From positions 1,302,001 through 1,366,000 of the forward strand of contig WBMQ01000008.1 in NCBI GenBank assembly GCA_016630905.1: DNA of 64,000 nt, written 5' to 3'. This DNA is from Capillidium heterosporum. Its lineage: Eukaryota > Entomophthoromycota > Entomophthoromycetes > Entomophthorales > Capillidiaceae. Shown in pieces: positions 35,310-48,303 of this stretch. The position numbers were made by a program, and so were the translations under genes. The notes under the pieces are model-generated. The model saw only the letters and a program-made list of their open reading frames with translations, ran no database searches and was not told where the DNA came from. The stretch's first letter is position 1, and each line of letters starts with the position of its first letter.

Positions 35310-35985
35310 AATATACCAGTGCTTTATTAATTAATATAGGGGATATTATAGCTTACTATATAAGATATAATTGTAATATTTTAATATTTATATAATTTTT
35401 CATTAAAACTAATTATACTAATAGTATTATTATTAAGCTATAAACTTAATTCTTTTTTTAAAATTTATACTATTCTTTCTATTAGCTTTTTGATTTATAA
35501 TTATTTAGCTAAAATTTAATATAGTTTTTATAAAATACTAAAAATATTTAAAATTTTCTAATTATTATTAAAAGCTAATACCTTAATAACATTCTACTAT
35601 ACTATTTCTAATTATTACTTATTATTTGTTATTATTTAATAGTTTACTTATATTTCTAACCTTTAAATAAAGTCTTATTCTTAGTATAATACTACTATAT
35701 AGTCTAAGCTTTTTATTTTTTAGTTATATTTAAAACTTATTTTTTAAATAATTAATATTATTACTATAATAATATATATCAATACTATACTATTATTATT
35801 AATTATATCTAACAATGCCTTTTAAATCTTATAATAAATAAAATAGATTTGTATCTAAAAACAAGTATAAATTAAAAGTTAAAAAACTAATGGAAAAGTA
35901 ATATAAAATAATAAAAGGATTAAATATATAATCTAATAATTAATATATAAAAAGTTATAATAGTATATATATTTAGCCCAATAAA
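35310..35985. repeat. Extremely AT-rich island with RIP-like CpA/TpG depletion
   Basis: Sampled 60-base lines have only about 8-15% G+C against roughly a third in other intergenic DNA here. In 35341-35820 I counted by eye 50 CpT plus ApG, 8 CpA plus TpG and no CpG. Loss of CpA and its complement TpG with survival of CpT is the pattern left by repeat-induced point mutation. No coding frame remains. It is best read as an eroded repeat or transposon; an insertion of mitochondrial intergenic DNA is the alternative. Confidence 0.6.
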
Positions 35986-36358
35986 GCTTTTAGGTTTTAA
36001 TTCTAAATTTTGATATATTTAAATTCACACCTTATAATATATATATATAAATTCAAAGTACTATTCTGTGTTTGATTTAGTATAATTCAGGGTAATTAAT
36101 TAATGCTAATTTAATTCAACTACTATGTGCCCTTTTATTAAAAACTCATACCAACATTCTATTGAAAAATATATTTTATCTTTCTAGCTTTATTATTCCA
36201 TAGTATCAATAAAGTTGAACTTTCTGTTACTTCAATCCCTTTTAGCTTACAACTGAATCAAACTCTCAATTTTATCAAGAATCAGTTCAGTAGCTTTAGA
36301 AGCCAACCATCCCATACCAACAGTTTATAAAGGAGCATCAAAGTAGTACCAATTTAAA
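35986..36358. other. Promoter region of ALG13
   Basis: Composition returns to normal from about 36060. A tttataaagg box lies about 35 bp before the ATG at 36359. Confidence 0.5.
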
Positions 36359-36990
36359 ATGAAGACAGTATTGATAACGGTAGGTTCGACCAAATTCCAA
36401 GCTTTGATAGACAAGATGTTCGATCCCAGTTTAACAACCATTTCCATTTTGATAAACAACAGCATAAGCAAGTTAATAGTTCAATTTGGTAATTCGATTT
36501 TACCTCCCAATTACCTCAAAGTGATAGAAGATGCCAAATTGAAAGGATTGACGATAGTGACGTTTAACTTTACTGATGCTATTTTAGATGCTATCGATGA
36601 AGCTGATCTTGTTATAGGGCATGGAGGTATTTAGTTTTTATTTTTGCAAATGTATTTAAAGCTGAGATTATTTTTGTAGGCTCAGGTACTATAGTAGACA
36701 GTTTACGCCGCCAAAAACCGTTGATAGTTATAGGGAATGACAACTTGGCTGATAACCATCAAGCGGAACTTGGTGATAAGTTGAATAGTATGAATTTGTT
36801 AGTAGCTTCTAACTTGAGGTAATTTATATTTAGTATTTACAATTGTAATGACTTTGTCCTTTTTGCATACTTTAGTCATCTGAATAAGGATTTAGAATCG
36901 GTTTTGAGGGGAAAAGTTGCATTAGAAAAATTTCAAAAACCTAGATCGGATGGATACCTACAAGGCTGGATCGACAAGTTGTTGGTTTGA
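36359..36990 (+). CDS. ALG13: Alg13, catalytic subunit of UDP-GlcNAc transferase
   Basis: Three exons (36359-36626, 36680-36818, 36876-36990; introns 53 and 57 nt) give 173 residues, slightly shorter than the ~200 of yeast Alg13. Features: ITVGSTKFQALI at the start, the UDP-GlcNAc-binding block ADLVIGHGGSGTIVDSLRRQ, and KPLIVIGNDNLADNHQAEL. Alg13 pairs with membrane-bound Alg14 on the cytosolic face of the endoplasmic reticulum and adds the second GlcNAc to dolichol-PP-GlcNAc in N-glycan synthesis. The chosen start is the first ATG and aligns with family N-termini. The gene follows the AT-rich island directly, so its promoter lies within a few hundred bases of probably silenced DNA. Identification is secure. 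Confidence 0.96.
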
Positions 36991-38197
36991 ATTTAGATCT
37001 GTTGGAATGGCTTTTAAATGGATAGTTTGGTAGTTCTTGTTGTAAGATAAATGCTCAAGTATTTGTTATTTGGATTTTGTTTGAGGTGGGTACATAAATT
37101 GTATTCATATTTACCAATATATATATTTAGTTATCCATAAGTATATTAGAGATTTTTCAATACTTTAGATCAACATTTTAAGTACTAACAGGATTTTAAA
37201 GTATTGTGTCTTAATTTCATTTAGCTTTATATTACTGATTTAATGTTAATCACCAACAATAACTGTACACTATAAACAACGAATCCGACACTTATATATT
37301 TCTTTTTAATAAGTGCATCTTTATTACATGGTGTTCTGAATGTCACCAGAAACAGTGAATCACAAAGATAGTATTGTAGCTATCCTTTACATAAAGAGTC
37401 AGTTTCACTTGCAAGTCTGCAAACCCCATTGGCTCAATATATATACATCTGTATATGGAAGTTGCCAACCCACTCTACTTATATATAAACTTCTTCTGGT
37501 GATCCATCTCCTATCACTTCTACTTGCCAATTCCATTTGGTTATAGTGCACTTCATCTGCATTGCTTTCCCTTTCCCAACAGATTATTGAAACCAATTTT
37601 TTTGTCCATTTGGGTCTTTTACCTCAATTTCCGACTTTTTCTCTTTATACGATGTTCCATATATTTGACCTTATAGTATACTGACTCTCTTTTATTTAAA
37701 GATCATCTCGGTATTTACATTATTGAATAGTATCCAATATTTTTCCGTTTTAGTTTACTAGAATACGTAGTCAAGTTAGCACTACATTACTAAAATATAG
37801 ATTTCCTTTCCAAATATAATATATGGGTTGATTTTTAATTAATTTTCCAAGAGATAATCGTATAGAGGATATTTATTGCTCATATAACGTGCTTTCGCCA
37901 TTTCAATAAACGTATAGATTAGTAATATGTTTAGCACATAGACATTGTTAATCAAGCAAGCCTACAGAACAAAATCAACATACAGAAGAAATATTGGATG
38001 TTGAAAATCGGTGGTCCTCAAACACCTGCTATACTTAAAAGTATGTTTGTATACCTGTTCAGCCTATTATACGTGAAATGTGTATTTGCTATTGGTGTCA
38101 AAAGGAAACTAGTAATTTATTAAACTAAATGGTAAACTAGTAAAAACGGCTACTACATCTAGAGACACATCCCACTACGGGTGTGGAACCATTGCTC
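36991..38197. other. Gene-free stretch
   Basis: About 1.2 kb without supported coding or RNA features; AT-rich with short chance frames on both strands. Confidence 0.5.
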
Positions 38198-38272
38198 CCA
38201 CCATTTGTATGTACTGGGCACTCTCTCTTATAAAATTCTAAGCTAAACGTCCCTAGTATATACAAATGGAGG
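38198..38272. repeat. Imperfect inverted repeat, 17-bp arms
   Basis: Arms 38198-38214 (around ccatttgtatgtac) and 38256-38272 (around gtatatacaaatgg) pair at 15 of 17 positions across a 41-nt loop. The right arm overlaps the first codons of the interrupted frame at 38266. Could be a regulatory palindrome or a transposon end; no target duplication was recognised. Confidence 0.45.
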
Positions 38273-38448
38273 AAGTATATTTTAGAGATAATCTGGATTT
38301 TATAGAGCAAAGACGAAAAGCCAAACGTTTCAAAGCCAATGGGTTTGAATTCTCATTAGTAATTGAATTTAGTTAGGCGCACAGGGTCAGCAGATATACA
38401 GATGATGGAAGTATCCAAGTCATAGGTACATGGCAATTTAGAACATAG
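38266..38448 (+). pseudogene. Possible small gene remnant with an internal stop
   Basis: ATG 38266 opens MEEVYFRDNLDFIEQRRKAK, a charged coding-like sequence, that meets TAG at 38374-38376. The same frame then continues with AHRVSRYTDDGSIQVIGTWQ to a second TAG at 38446-38448. No intron of normal size removes the first stop. It could be a decayed gene, or chance in AT-rich DNA; no family recognised. Confidence 0.25.
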
Positions 38449-39006
38449 TTTAGTGTTGATATGACACCTTTTGTTTTGGATATGATAAATATAAAGGATT
38501 CTTCCGTCCACTAAATAGGCTATCAATTTATATCAAGCTATTCCAACTATTTTAAGGAAGGCCTATTGTAATTACATCGGCATGTATGGGATCTAAACTC
38601 CAACTTGGGTTTCTTAGCATATAGGTGGAGTGAACAATAGGTAGGGTATAGATATCGAGCCTCAAATAACACTATTTGGAAGGTGTGAGTGATCGTGATG
38701 AAAGATATTTGCTAGCTATATTATGGAAACAGTTTATACTCTGAAAGTATCGACAAAGTAAAATCCGTGATATATATGGCATAGCATAGCTAATTCAACT
38801 ACACCAAATATGCAATAATTAAACCTTTTCCTAAAACGTACTAAATGTGAAGATTTGAAAAAGTATAATTAATAATTTAGAACTAAAGACAACCAAATTC
38901 TGTAGACTAGCTGATTATTAATAATTGGAACTGATAGGAACTATATATATATGTTGGGAAACACTGCATTATAGACAAAAAATCAAATCGAAACAGTATT
39001 AACAAC
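38449..39006. other. Upstream region of the OYE-like gene
   Basis: AT-rich; a ctatatatatatg tract about 60 bp before the ATG at 39007 may serve as a TATA element. Confidence 0.45.
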
Positions 39007-40116
39007 ATGGTATTTAACAGTCCTTTACAAACGCCTCTCTACCTTGGTGACCTTAAACTCAAGAACCGAATCATGATGTCAGCATTGACTAGAAATAGGG
39101 GACTAGTCCCAGACGCCCTCAACGCCAAGTATTACGCACAACGAGCTTCGGCCGGTATAATAGTTACTGAAGGTATCCTCATAGAACCACAAGGAACCGA
39201 GTGGAGCAAGGCACCCGGTATCTGGTCAGAGAAGCAGGTGGAAGGATGGAAAAACGTAGTAGACGCCGTACACGCCGAAGGCGGTATCATATTCGCCCAG
39301 CTGTGGCACTTGGGTAGGTGTGGCCACGAGCTACATAACTGTGGCCTACCTCCAAAAGCTCCTTCAGCCGTACGAGCTAATGCAGGCAAGTTTAGACTAC
39401 TGGAAGGCCATCCCGGTTACAGTACACCGGAAGCCATCGAAGATCCTAGGGAGTATGTCGAGATGTTCAAGAAGGCAGCTATAAACGCAAAACGGGCCGG
39501 ATTTGATGGAGTCGAGTTTATCAGTTCGGGTGGGTTCTTGGGAGCTCAGTTTCTGGAAAGTCACTCCAACTTGAGAACGGACAAGTATGGCGGTAGCATA
39601 GAGAACCGGGCTCGATTCGGTTTAGAAATTATCGATGCCTTATCTGAAGTATACCCTAAGAACCGAGTCGGTATAAAGATCTCTCCCGCTGGTGGATACA
39701 ACGACATGGGTGAGGCTACCGCCGAAAAGGTCTATGAAACTTACACCTATTTTATCGAGCAGTTGGACGCCAGAGAGATTGCATATATTCAATTCTTCCA
39801 GTACGTTGAAGGTTCCTATTACTTTGACCGGGCTACCATGATTGACGTTTGGAGGCTGATCAAGCTTATCAAGAAGGCTAAAGTGTTTTTGAACGGTGGT
39901 GTTGCTATTGACTTTGCTCACAAGGCCGTAGAAGAAAAGCTTGTCGATGGAATATCGTATGGCAGGTACTTTATCTCAAATCCTGATCTTCCTGAACGTC
40001 TCTTTAACAATTATGAGCTGACTCCCTTTGATATGAAGACCTTTTACCCTAATACTGGAAAAAGAGAGGTTGGTTATACAGATTATGAGCCTTATAATAA
40101 TGAAAATACTAATTAA
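39007..40116 (+). CDS. Old Yellow Enzyme family NADH:flavin oxidoreductase with altered active site
   Basis: 369 residues, single exon, typical length for the FMN-binding TIM-barrel family. Conserved family blocks: LKNRIMMSALTRNRG (Thr near the flavin), GIWSEKQVEGWK, FAQLWHLGR (Gln and Trp), HSNLRTDKYGGSIENRARF, and YGRYFISNPDLPERL. The enzymes reduce activated C=C bonds with NAD(P)H. The substrate-binding segment, normally VEIHxANGYL with His, Asn and the proton-donating Tyr, reads VEFISSGGFL here, so all three residues are replaced (Ile, Gly, Phe). The FMN-contacting Arg of VGLRLSP is Lys (VGIKISP). The frame is intact and well kept, so this looks like a functional but chemically divergent member rather than decay. 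The fold is secure; substrate and activity are unknown. Confidence 0.93.
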   Translation: MVFNSPLQTPLYLGDLKLKNRIMMSALTRNRGLVPDALNAKYYAQRASAGIIVTEGILIEPQGTEWSKAPGIWSEKQVEGWKNVVDAVHAEGGIIFAQLWHLGRCGHELHNCGLPPKAPSAVRANAGKFRLLEGHPGYSTPEAIEDPREYVEMFKKAAINAKRAGFDGVEFISSGGFLGAQFLESHSNLRTDKYGGSIENRARFGLEIIDALSEVYPKNRVGIKISPAGGYNDMGEATAEKVYETYTYFIEQLDAREIAYIQFFQYVEGSYYFDRATMIDVWRLIKLIKKAKVFLNGGVAIDFAHKAVEEKLVDGISYGRYFISNPDLPERLFNNYELTPFDMKTFYPNTGKREVGYTDYEPYNNENTN

Positions 40117-40412
40117 TAAATTTTATCTGCTCTATTTGTTATTTAAAACGTATAAGTTAATGTGATTAACTTCTATAGTGATATTTAATAGACATTACTC
40201 ATGTTATTCAGATGCTATATTGATAAAACCCATTCAACATTCCTATTCAAATGAGCAGTTGCCAAGAATCTTCCATCGCCCAAAATCTCCAGGTTCTAAT
40301 TAGATACTATTGGCTATCGATTTTTCGAGACCAAGCTAGCAACCTAAAAGTTATCAAAAGTTAATGAATAACCTCTTTAGTTTTTAGCCCAAATCGAAAA
40401 CTGCCAAGCAAC

Positions 40413-41823
40413 ATGGCAAACCCAATCATCTACTCTAGAAAACCGCTGTACTGCACAGTTGTATGTTCGGGATGCAACGTACCTGTTGAATTTTCACCTC
40501 CCGTCGCATTACCAACCACCTTGAATATATTTTGCTACAACTGTCAGATAACTTTTGAAGTCCAAAGCAGTGGATTGCTAGGATTTAAACCAAGCGAGAA
40601 GCAGACCAAGCCTGAAATTAAACCTAGGAAGGGACGCGGCACAGGTAAATTTTTCTCTTTGAAGTTGGTTAATTTCCTAAATTTTTTGTTTTTAGATGCT
40701 TCGCCATTGTCTACCGAGTACTACGATGTGCTTGAAGTATCACCAACGGCTACAGCTGCTGAGATCAAGAAGAAATATTACTTTTTGGCTATGAAATATC
40801 ATCCCCGATAAAAATCCGAACAACTTGGAAGCTGAAGAGAAGGTAGTTTTAGTTTGCTTTTATTAGTATTGTAAATGAGATTTTCTAACCTGGTTTTCAG
40901 TTCAAGAAGATTTCCGAAGTTTATCAAGTGTTGTCGGACCCGAAATTGAGATCAAAGTACAATGAACTTGGACCTGACGATACCGAAGGCCCTAAAAGTA
41001 ATTTTTTACTTATTCATCAACTCAACTGTAAATAATAGTCGACGCCGAGGATTTCTTCAAGCAGAAGTTTGGTGGAGATCGATTTACCGACGTCATCGGC
41101 GAGATATTTTTAGCCAAAGATTTTGCCGACATGATGTTGCAGTCTCAAGACGAAGAGGGTGGTGTAGCAGCTCTCTCACCCGAGGAGAAGGCGGCTCGAG
41201 AGAAGCAGCATGAAACTGAGCGTGCTGAAGCTTTCAAAGCGCGCGTCGACAAGCTGGCTGACACTTTGATCCGCAAGCTCAACCGCTACGTAGAGTACAA
41301 CGGTGTCGACCGTGACGACGCCTTCCGGAAACTGTGCCAGGAAGAGGTCGACGATTTGATCACCGAGTCCTACGGCGATAAATTACTTGAAGCAGTTGGC
41401 AAGATCTACCACATCAAAGCAACTCGGTACCTCGACACGGTCAACATGCCCAAACTCTTTTCATATTTCAAGGAGACAGGGCACTACTTTAGCGATACGA
41501 CATCTAGGATAGGCGATACCTACTCAGCTCTAGTTACGACGAGTCAGCTCAAGAAGACTGGTGACCTCCTCAAAGATGCCGAAGCAACTGGTATTGACGT
41601 TGCTGAGAAAGCGCGCTTGGAAGCTGAGCTCGAACTCAAGGGTCAGGATCTCATCTGGTTTGGATCGCGCTTAGAGGTACAGGATGTTATAAGAGAGGTC
41701 TGCAACCAGGTGCTAAATGAACCTAATGTGGCTAAGCCTACCATCAAGCTACGTGCTAAAGCTCTAGCTATTCTCGGTGAAGTGTACAAGATGTCGGCCG
41801 CCAACCACAAGCCTGAGGAGTAA
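40413..41823 (+). CDS. DnaJ/Hsp40 co-chaperone with N-terminal zinc ribbon and DnaJ-X domain (one frame break)
   Basis: Four exons (40413-40644, 40696-40842, 40901-40997, 41039-41823; introns 51, 58 and 41 nt) give about 419 residues. Residues 14-47 hold two cysteine pairs (CSGCNVPVEF and CYNCQITF) like a zinc ribbon. The J domain follows (STEYYDVLEVSPTATAAEIK, then ISEVYQVLSDPKLRSKYNELG). Its diagnostic HPD is interrupted in the raw sequence by a run of four C at 40803-40806; with three C it reads MKYHPDKNPNNLEAEEK. The long C-terminal part is the DnaJ-X domain of the yeast Caj1/Djp1 group, with EDFFKQKFGGDRFTDVIGEI and a charged helix. Such proteins stimulate Hsp70 ATPase and help peroxisomal or membrane protein import. 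Phases fit only if the extra C is an error. Confidence 0.93.
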
Positions 41824-42251
41824 TTTAACTAACTACCTTCAACGTCCTTACAACGGCAAAGTTTGTTGTTCAAGCTGACGCTCCAAGTCATTAGGTTGGT
41901 TTGAACTTCAACTGCTTCTTTCCAATAAATTTGGGTTTTGGGTTTCTAGTTGGCTTTTGAATGGAATTAGGTATGTTTTCTTTTGGAGTTTTAGGTATTG
42001 ACATCTATTTGAAATTTATGTACTTTAAACATGAAGCCAATATTCATGAAAATATAAACTACAAAGCTTTAAATCACTTTTACAATAATCTCATGTCGAA
42101 AAATTTTATTAGAGAATACTTTAAAATACCTATTTTAAAGGAAAGCCCCCCTTTTCCAAGATAAACTTATTAATCACCCATACTCTCAAATTAAAGAATA
42201 AACCACTCAATATAGAAGCCTTTCCTCTTCAACAAACCTTGGCTACACAAG
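41824..42251. other. Intergenic region between convergent genes
   Basis: About 430 bp between the 3' ends of the DnaJ gene (+) and GYP1 (-). A 67-codon frame at 41961 has no gene-like features. Confidence 0.55.
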
Positions 42252-44053
42252 TTACCCATCGAATTTTTGAGGAAGGTCTTTGAAGACGGACTGCCACATG
42301 TACGCTTCAGCAAGGAGTACTTCGATATCCTTATCTCGCCAAGTTTCGGTTTTGAGATCCTGCAAGTACATAATGACGTCCTAAATTGGAAATATTAACT
42401 CTAACATTCATGTGTTATTTACCGTAAACTCTAGCTCGCGAATCTTGGTCGACCACTTGGCCAAGAAAGCTGCGCAGACATAGACGTGGAAGGTGTTGAA
42501 TCCATCGTTCCCTTCCGACTAGTTGAAAGTCAAGCAAATTAATCATTAATATGTGCAATAGATTGTTACAAAGTAGGTATCCCATAACCGGATGATCTGG
42601 TCCAATTGGAACTCACGCATTAGTAGGCAGTTCATCCACCTAAAGGCAAACTGGACGTAAAGCACCCCTTCCTTCTCCAGGTGTTGGGCCAACTGGGCTA
42701 TATCAATTCCAATCAGTAAAGTGTTAAAAACTAGTTGGAAACTATCAATTACCATCTATTCGGGTCATGAGGTATTGTAGCAGCTTAAGTTGACGCTGAA
42801 TACCACGTTGGGCGAATGTGTAGTTATCCTGGATACCGTCCAGCAGTTTGGAGAAACACCAGAACGTGTCGGCCTCGATATCATCCCATAGCTCCTGGTC
42901 TAAAGTATCCACGTCAAAGTCAGCGGCATCAACATCTGCAAAGTTATAAAGTTGAATTAGCATCAGTGTTTCGTAGAAATAAACTAAATAGTACCTTCAG
43001 GGATATGGTCGCGTATGAATACTGTCAAGAAAGGAACTACTAGATCGTTGATCCCTTGCACGTATCCCGATGCTGGATGCCTTATGGCCCAGCAATATAA
43101 AATACGTTCCAGCGTCTAAAATATACAAAGATAGATGACTTTAAACTAACCGATGTAGTTTAAAAGCTTACCCGATGGATACGGTCCTTCTGCATCATGT
43201 TGAGATGGGCAAAAGTTCTCGGTACATCAATAGAAATTTGGTGCCAGGTCTCCTCGTCCAAATGCTTAGTAGCTTCTTCGCTCAATTTGAGTTGGGAAAA
43301 ATCGGTAAAGAACTGTTGCCGGTAGCTAAAATACTCGTCACGTTTACGCTTGAGTACGGTTGCCCTGCGGTCGAGAGCTGGTGGTACATATCCCGTTAAA
43401 AGCTGCCACACCTGGCTGCGGTACTTGGGTGGTATGCCCGACCATGCTATCTTTTTCAGTTGATCTATTATAAAAGTAAGGGATTTGGAAAGATGGTATG
43501 GAATTTACCTAGATCTATATTCGGTGATGCCAACAAAGCTTCCAGCTTGGTGAGTTTTACATGCTCACGAGAGATGACTAAAAAATAAACAAGTTGAATT
43601 AATTGCCATATCAATAGATTAAAATGCTAGACAACTATATGTTAAATGCCAAATTAAATAAAGAAATTCAAGCTACCTTCCACCAAATTCTCACTGGAAT
43701 TGTTTTCTGCCATCAAGTTGGTGACCAAATCTTGTCCTTTAATAATACTTGAGTTGGGAGTGACACTACCCGAGACTACCCTATGGTGATTAGGTTGTAT
43801 GGAGCTAATATGCACGACGTCACTGGAAGCTAAGCTGTTGATGCGACTCCTAAAACTATTAACTTTAACTCAATTTTGTTGTTTACTTTGGTCGTGTCTG
43901 ACTAGCTTTATAGTCGGTTCTATAGTCTACCCCTAGCAACGTCTTGTGGCTGATTGCCGACCCTAGCAAAAAACTTTGGGCCAAAGTTGGGCTTGATGTA
44001 GATAACTTTAACTTTCCACTTGGTGGATCCGTGTTGCTCTTCCAGAAACTCAT
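42252..44053 (-). CDS. GYP1: Rab GTPase-activating protein of the Gyp1/TBC1D22 family
   Basis: Nine exons on the minus strand give 452 residues: 43887-44053, 43677-43849, 43509-43577, 43172-43464, 42995-43115, 42753-42935, 42570-42697, 42423-42518, 42252-42380. Introns are 37-59 nt except one of 99 nt; all phases agree. The start ATG at 44053 begins a Ser/Thr-rich N-terminus of about 130 residues. The TBC domain follows: WSGIPPKYRSQVWQLLTGY, the arginine finger in ISIDVPRTF, the glutamine finger in SGYVQGINDL, ADTFWCFSKLLDGIQDNYTF, and VLYVQFAFRWMNCLLMREF. It accelerates GTP hydrolysis on Golgi Rab (Ypt1-type) proteins. Only fragments of it appear as long open frames; a plus-strand frame over exon 1 is a shadow. 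Confidence 0.95.
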
Positions 44054-45676
44054 ACTGCTTTGGAGTGCCGGTCTATTCCTAATATGGGTGTTGCGTTTGT
44101 TGGCTCAGTTGTTTGGGAAGATTATGTAGATTTTATATTTTAATAAATGGGATTCATTTGCCTTATTTGGTTAGGTATTTTGAGAATCGGGAATTTAGGT
44201 TTCTACATCCAATAGGCAATTGGATTGTTGGAATGGGATTCCTATCCAAGTTCTATTGGATAGATTACCTATAAACATTGTAAATCTTAGAGATGATGTT
44301 CTGTTTTGAATTGAAGGGATTGTTTTGCAAGTTTTCATATATAGCTGATGAATATTTTTAAACTTTTAGCTTCATTAATTTAGAATAAACTTATAATAGT
44401 GGATTCTTTGTTTGAAATGCCATTTATCCTGCTTGCTATACTATTACACATTTAGATATTAGTATACCTATAGTTTAGACATTGAGTATGGAATCTGTTG
44501 GCATTTAGTTGAAGGGATAATAAGAGTGGAGCCCTTCTTTCTTACCGAATTTTAAAGCCTATTCAAATGATACAATCCTTTTTGCCATGCTAGCAGTCTG
44601 CAGGTAAGCTGCAAAATTATACGGCTTTCATTGGATTTATAAAAATAGGTGAAGATAATCTGCAAAATTAATTTTAGAACTTTGCCGTCATAGTTCTATT
44701 TTAAAATCTATGCAAGATGAAGTTGATTTTCATAACATTCATTTCCTACTTTCATAAGTCGGCAAATCTCCCATCTTAGGCCAATTAAATACACTCACCT
44801 TATCATCTCATTATACTTGGCATAATCTACTTTGAAGGATAAGATCTGTCTCTTTTGGGCAAGTAATAAATGAAAACAAGCTCATTGGCTATTCCTTAGA
44901 TAAACTTTAATTTGGCTCCTCAATTTGAAAAGGGATTCTGAAATCTTTTGGAATCCTTTGAAAGATGTGGGAGGAGGGAGGATTTATAATTCTTTAGGCG
45001 GCTACGGAGTTGCTATTCAGTTGAAATCGGTTGCTTCAAGCGTATAGAAGCGTAACGCTTTGTTAGAATCTATATCGGTATACCGTCTTTCTCTTAAGGC
45101 TAACCCTTCAGCTCAATAAGACAGATACAACGTCTTATTAAAAGATTTAACTTTGAAGGAAAACTTTACGAAAACCACTCGAAATTTGTTGGAAGCTTTA
45201 CAGGCCAACGAATCATAGGTTTCATTGGCTTAGAATTGCTAGATGACAACTCTAGCCAATATTATCTAATTTAAATAAGCTGGAGAAAAAGTGGGTTTTG
45301 TAAAGGCAGGAAGCGGCCAATCAGTTTGCGCAGGAACGCACCTTAGCAAAGTTTTTACTAAGTTCAGCTGTGTCCAGAAGTTTGGCATGGGAGTTGTAGA
45401 GGGGCGAATGGCAGTTCAGCTCGATTGGAGCAAGCGTATAAATAAAGATTTTGGGCGATAAATGCTTGGTACCTTTCCTTTTAAAATTTAATCCGTACAA
45501 CCTGTACATTTAGAAATCTATTCCCATTGTTAATAGCCTTACGACCTCTCCTGTTAAAAGCAACGTTTATACTAATTTAATATAGATAGAGGTGTCTAGA
45601 AGTGTTAATATATATAGAACTCACGAGTAAATTGAAGATATCCTTTAGTAGAATTTAAAACCCATTTGCCAAAACT
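44054..45676. other. Divergent promoter region, 1.6 kb
   Basis: Lies between the start codons of GYP1 (-) and DED1 (+). No coding chain or RNA gene recognised. An ATATCCTTT string at about 45639 resembles a U12-type donor but has no matching branch point. Confidence 0.5.
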
Positions 45677-47688
<2,012 letters not shown>

Positions 47689-48303
47689 AGGACGACCTAC
47701 CTTCCACGTAACGTCCCGAGCCCCACGACCCACTTTCTACCTAATACCGGCCTACACCCGCCCCATTGCTGTACGCTTACTTAATACTTTAAATTTTTAC
47801 GACCCGCCTCAAGTCTTAGTCGCGGTTGCCGTACGGCACGCGAGACGCAACTGAATCGACTTTATAAAATGTACTAACGCTTGCCTTACTAACCTAACCT
47901 TACTACGACTACGGCACCTTCCCCTCTACCCTCTCCTCCCTTATCTTTTACTTCAATTATACCTTATATGGTCTATCCTATCCCCTTACCCTCACCTCCT
48001 CCCCTTTACTTTTAGCTTTATAATTAGCTGTCACCTCTCGCTTATCCACCCTTCTCAAATCATACTTCCGCCTACCGTCTTAAGGAAAGGAAGTTTGGTT
48101 CACACTGTTTGATCTAAGGGTAAATTTCATCACCCAAATTTTCGATGCTAAAAAGAATAATGTTCTCCTATCAAAATATAGGCACATCACACCTATACAT
48201 GTTATTTTTTACCATTAATAAAGCTAAAAGTTTTCTCCTACATATAGTATTGTTTTATGTTTTGTTTAAATGTCTTTATGTGGATAAAAGTACTTTTATT
48301 AAA
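47689..48303. other. Pyrimidine-rich 3' flank of DED1
   Basis: From about 47700 to 48070 the plus strand is unusually rich in C and T (for example cttcccctctaccctctcc near 47931), then turns AT-rich. It is probably the DED1 3' UTR and terminator region. No gene seen. Confidence 0.5.

Noticed and set aside
41961-42164. 67-codon plus-strand frame between DnaJ and GYP1
   Set aside because: Lies in a 430-bp spacer between convergent genes with AT-rich, non-coding-like composition.
43944-44129. Plus-strand frame ending in a hydrophobic, tail-anchor-like segment
   Set aside because: It lacks an ATG start and lies antisense over the first exon of GYP1, whose minus-strand frame has an ATG, correct splice phases and a conserved continuation.
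45639-45676. U12-type donor string ATATCCTTT just upstream of DED1
   Set aside because: No CCTTRAC-like branch point follows at a suitable distance; a chance match is more likely.
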